DNA of 64,000 bases from Phoenix dactylifera. Its lineage: Eukaryota; Streptophyta; Magnoliopsida; Arecales; Arecaceae. The stretch spans positions 186,001-250,000 of the forward strand of contig NW_024067901.1 of NCBI RefSeq assembly GCF_009389715.1, in the 5' to 3' direction. Under the pieces are notes generated by a model. That model saw only the letters and a list, made by a program, of their open reading frames with translations. It ran no database searches and was not told the DNA's origin. Each line of letters starts with the position of its first letter. Position 1 is the first letter of the stretch. The position numbers and the translations under genes are program-made. Below, one piece after another: positions 59,756 to 64,000 of this stretch.

Positions 59756-62375
59756 TGTTGGAAATTGTATCCTAAATGTCAATCGTCAGCATGTTGATGA
59801 TTGAATTTTGTAAATAAATTGACAAATCAATAAAGTATTTTTTGACATTATTCATCATTTTACATCTTCAAATGAACTCTTATATGATGAAGTCCTTAGG
59901 ACTTATTAATGATAAAGGAGGATTTATCTTCGAGTCCTTAAACTAGTTCGCGACCAAATGATATGTTGTTACAAGGACGACAGCATTATCAAGATTAGGT
60001 CGTTGTGTGACATATACGTTGGTTGTCCTCTTAACCAAGGAGTGTGGAGACACTGGTATGCCACATATGTGAAGTGTAGGAGTATATTTTACTGAACGTG
60101 ACCAATTCTGGAACGCTCTACTGTCAAGAGATGTTCCGAGTGAATATGGATATAAGTTTGGCTCTCTGACCTGAGACCACAACCTGCGACTAGCAAGCAA
60201 CTCATTGTATTTTGGTACTGGACTGCCTGAATTTTTAATTCAGTGACGGAAGGTCACTGGGTGCAGTCAAGTACTTGCGTAGTCAGTTGTAAGTCGAGAT
60301 GGAATTGACCCCTCCTGAAAAATAGGAGATAATGTCTTGTGATTAATTTAGCAAAACCTTGGCCAGGATAATCCTAGTGAGGAGTCACAGGATATCTAAA
60401 GTTAATCACATAATGGATGTACTAATTATAGAGTTGACAGTGAGCTCTAAGTCATCCTGGCATTAGGAATCAAAGGGATTGAATTATACAGTAACCATAG
60501 TTCAGGATTCCAGAATATTTGCTTCGCACATATTCGGCCTATCCGGACATCGGGTACCATTGCTAGATGGTCACATCGATTAGTGTAGGAAGTCGTTCCT
60601 ATACTACCGGCTTAGGTTCGAACCTATGAGGTCACACGCATAGAAGATTCCTGATTGATCAAGAAGGCTGATGAATGATTAAGAATCATTCAGGGATAAT
60701 TTGGTCAATTCGATTGGTGAATTATCTTATAAAATAATCAAAGTAATTATCGGAGAATTAATTAGTAATTAGATTGCTAATAAACTCAATTGGATTGAGT
60801 AATTAGACTAAGGATGAATCAAATTGAATTAGATTCAATTCTGGGCTCAATTAGGGTTTTTTGACCTGATTGGATTAGGTCTGAATCAAGAGGACTTAGG
60901 TTGACCAAATTAAATTAGATTAAATTTATACTTAATTAAGGATTGAACTAATTGGATTAGGTTCAACACATGGTAATTGGATCATTCTAATTGTTAGTAT
61001 TTAATTAAATTAAATGGGTTTGATCTGAAACTGTTCGGATCTTGAAATCCACTTGTCACATATCCATGCATGGCACCATAAATTGATTTTTAATATGATT
61101 AAAAATTAATTTAATTTATTTAATGGTGCCATGGGACACTTGGCAACATCAGGGACCTCTTTCATCATTAGATGGGTCAAAATGGAGAGATAAATTCATT
61201 AAAAGAATTGGATAAGATCAAATTCTCTCTTTTCATGACATATGTCATCCTTATCTTTATGTCACTTCTAATTAAGGTTGAATTTTGAATTTAATCACCA
61301 CAAAATCACCACGTGACCCTATGGGGCATGGAAATTTCGAAATTGAAAAAGGAAAGAGGCAACATGATGAATGGTTTAGATTAGATCAAGCTTTATCATG
61401 TAATGGCGCATAAACTTGAATTTTGAATTCAAAATTCAAAACCCCACAAAATCCTTCCCAAATATGGGATGGTTGGCATGAAGTTAGGGGGGATAGCAAC
61501 ATTAAAAGGACCTCCATCAACTGGTGGTCGAATTCAAGAAAAAAGAGGGAAAAAGAAGAAGAAAAAAGGAAAAAGAAAAGAGAGGAACCCTAGTTCATGC
61601 ATGGAAAAATTCTGCATTCAATCTAGTCGATTTCTTCCTCCTCTAAGTCCATCGCGCCATTAGTATTAGGGGTCCCTGATAAGAGACTTTAGATCAGATC
61701 TAAGTCCTCTTCAATCCCTCCAAACCTTTCCTCCAAGTTCTTCCAAGAAGGCGGTTCAAAAGTTGATAGCGTTGGGAAAATCAAATTTCAGCCTCAAGAA
61801 ATTCTGCGCAAGCTAGAACTTCCGCAGGATTGGATCTCTTCAGGAACTTCGCGTGTACTTCTCGTAGAGGCCATTCGTGTGCGTGGCTGCGAAGTCAAGG
61901 ATCAGATCCACAACTTTCATCCATCATAAAAGTTATTAATCTAGCATTAATCATTTATTATGGTGTCAAGATGTAGGTCCGATTCTCTGAGGTTTTACCC
62001 TCTTTTGGGGCTCCTCACGGAGATATCTCCAAAATCCATTCTATGGATATTCGGAGATTAATTGGAATAGAGTTCTTAAGTTTCATATCTGATAGTTAAT
62101 CATGCATGAAAGTTTTAGCATAATTGTTTAAATGATTCCGGCATAATCCTATGTGTTCTTAAGGTGCTGATTTTTAGATTTGATCTTATAAGCATGCATG
62201 AATTAAATTGTTTGATTCGATTTTTTCTGCTGCATTTTTGAAACTTAAAAAGAACTACGTATGGCTTGATTCCCCTTATGAAGGGGTACGTAGGCAACCC
62301 GATCAGCTTCTGCCATGATTTTTATAAAAAAAAAATCAGCATGCTTAGCACCGAAGAACCTAGGGTTCACTTTCA
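59756..62375 (+). mobile_element. Solo LTR, 2.6 kb
   Basis: The sequence starts TGTTGGAAATTG and ends GGTTCACTTTCA (TG..CA). It is flanked by a perfect 5-bp duplication GTAAT at 59751-59755 and 62376-62380. There is no primer site, polypurine tract or coding domain. Its layout is like that of long plant LTRs: AT-rich 5' part, repeated AATTGGATTRGG-like motifs near 60780-60980, then a GC-richer 3' part (61740-62000). The strand is inferred from the TGTTGG start. The size suggests a large retrotransposon family, but the superfamily cannot be told without internal domains. Confidence 0.78.
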
Positions 62376-62451
62376 GTAATACTCTATCTCCTCTTCCAGG
62401 CATGCAATATTACAACAGCAACAGTTCTTAAAGATCATGGCACTAGGATCT

Positions 62452-64000
62452 TGTTAGATGTAGGCCCTAGAAGCCAATCTGGCTGACACATTATTAATTC
62501 TGAAACATAATTTTGTACTTAATTTTATTATTATTAAATAATAAAAAGCATCTTTTTCATTCATATTGTTTATGTGTCTATGAATCGTTCAAGGAATTAA
62601 TAAGATGATGATGCATATTCTCAAGAGTTGAGAATTTTGAGCCATGTATCATTAGTGATTAATTTCTAAATGCTCCTGATTGATGGATCATCACGAGGAC
62701 GGAGATCGATCCGATGAGATCAGTGCACACATTGCTTTTCTTGTGGATGAACGAGACTCGAGTCCATAGTGTGGCGACACTGAAGTAATAGTGCAGGTGC
62801 TTGTTAGAGAACAAGGGTACTAAGTGTAACCAAGATAAGAAGTCACTTGGATGTCTATCTACTCATCAGTGACTTGCTTGATGTTGCAGTAGTGTGACTG
62901 TTCCTTTAACCTGTAGTGCTTCGGCTACTCACAGTGAGGTTATTGTAGTTTGACTGCACGTATACATGGTCTCTAGACATATGGGACTATGCAGTGTAGA
63001 TTGGCTGCAGTAGGTTCACTGTAGGAGTAGGGTATGCACCTATATGGAATCTATTGACCTTGATAGATAAGAAGAGATCCTATGTGATTTATAAAACTGA
63101 GTTCGTAAGACCTCGGCCAGGGCAGTATATATAGTGGAGAAAGAGTTTTCCACTCTCGAACTTAAGTCGAATAAATTTTGACATATGATAGACGATGGGG
63201 TTTGACTAGTTGTCCATGACCTCCGTCCTGTAGGGATCCACAATAGTAGGACTATATCATACGATAACTGCATCTAGAGGTTCATCATTCCATTCTGCTG
63301 GGTAGCCACTACATGATGCTAGGTGTCACTGGTGGATGGTGAGACTCACAGGGAATATTTTGATGATTGATAAACCTTGATGAGTTGAGTTGGAACTGTT
63401 CCAATCCATTGAAAGAAGTTTTCAATGATATTGTGATAGAGATCGCAATATATCTCACTACCAGAGGTATTGACCGATCCGATGGTTGAAATGTGATTAT
63501 GAATCACGAGTAATCAATTCGATTGAGAATCAGTTGAAGAAGGAACAATGGAAATTGATTAATTGGACTTAAACACGAATCCTACTTGGAGTAGGATTCC
63601 TGGAGTCCTAATTGGATTAGGACTGGGAGTCCTACTCTAAGTAGGATTCCTACAATCCTAATTGGATTAGGAATTCAAATTCGAATTAGAGTCCTACTTA
63701 GAGTAGGATTCCCAAAGTCCTAATTGGATTAGGACTTCGGATTCAAATTAGAGTCCTAATTGGATTAGGACTAAAATTTAAATAAGTCCTAATTGGATTA
63801 GAATTTCTTAAGTTCTAATTAATTATTTATCTAATGAATCTAAATGACTCCTAATTAGGTTAGGATTAAAGAGTTCAATTGAGTCATGGTTCATTCGAGT
63901 TCTAATTGGAATAGGACTAGCATTAATTAAACCCAAAATTGGTTCACCTTTGGACTAAGCCTAATTAGATTAGGACTTAGCCACAAGAAGGCTTCCTAAT
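62452..64000 (+). mobile_element. Partial LTR of a second long-LTR family
   Basis: TGTTAGATGTAGGCCCTAGAAG at 62452 looks like an LTR start. The next 1.5 kb resembles the solo LTR in style (AT-rich, CTCGGCCAGG string near 63112 versus TTGGCCAGGATAATCC near 60359, and an array of AATTGGATTAGG motifs). The preceding 5 bp are GATCT. The element runs off the window, so neither its end nor its duplication can be checked. Confidence 0.55.
63583..63975. repeat. Array of near-palindromic 17-20 bp motifs
   Basis: About eight copies of TCCTAATTGGATTAGGA or variants (near 63608, 63656, 63718, 63753, 63787, 63848, 63899, 63958) are interleaved with three of the related TCCTACTTAGAGTAGGA form (near 63583, 63633, 63691). 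Each is self-complementary, and the AATTGG and ACTTAG types alternate in the first part. They sit in the putative LTR. Confidence 0.8.

Overview
This is a plant nuclear window, most likely from a monocot and plausibly a palm (inference). It has spliced plant genes, one gene with a very GC-rich CDS of the commelinid-monocot type, Au-type SINEs, Ty1/copia, hAT, MULE and TRIM elements, and long AT-rich spacers. No bacterial-type features or CRISPR were seen. Exon boundaries below were placed by eye from GT/AG sites that keep the frame.

Four protein genes and one tRNA are supported. (1) 6037-22505 (+): a six-exon TIFY-domain gene resembling TIFY8, 422 aa, with a 12.3 kb fourth intron packed with transposons. 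(2) 33720-34854 (+): a two-exon gibberellin 3-oxidase, 349 aa, with a TATA box and poly(A) signal. (3) 47341-49862 (-): a two-exon P-type PPR protein, 527 aa. (4) 50773-50844 (+): tRNA-Asp(GUC). (5) 51264-58282 (-): a three-exon AOP1-like 2-oxoglutarate dioxygenase, 326 aa. Its second intron holds a nearly intact Ty1/copia element on the opposite strand (52377-57060, target duplication GTCTT).

Repeats dominate the rest. Left flank: a LINE zinc-knuckle remnant, a TRIM and an RNase H remnant. TIFY intron 4: three Au SINEs, two related hAT copies in inverted orientation (10577-12393 and 13381-15326), a degenerate MULE transposase (about 17.99-20.55 kb) and a 236 bp hAT MITE. 28.95-33.30 kb: an odd composite of GC-rich modules, polypurine and polypyrimidine tracts and TTAACTGTGTGC-type repeats inside a weak inverted repeat. 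35.55-36.59 kb: a TRIM/SMART-like element with three LTRs and two 56 bp internal domains. 36.7-37.2 kb: another RNase H remnant. 40.63-41.07 kb: a second TRIM. 59.76-62.38 kb: a 2.6 kb solo LTR with target duplication GTAAT. From 62.45 kb to the window end: the start of another LTR with an array of small near-palindromes.

The genes do not form a pathway cluster. GA3ox (gibberellin activation) and TIFY8 (a jasmonate-repressor relative) are both hormone-related, but nothing here links them functionally. The most unusual structures are the inverted hAT pair inside a transcribed intron, the composite low-complexity block, the three-LTR TRIM and the young intronic copia copy with an early nonsense codon. 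I saw no convincing wholly new biological system.
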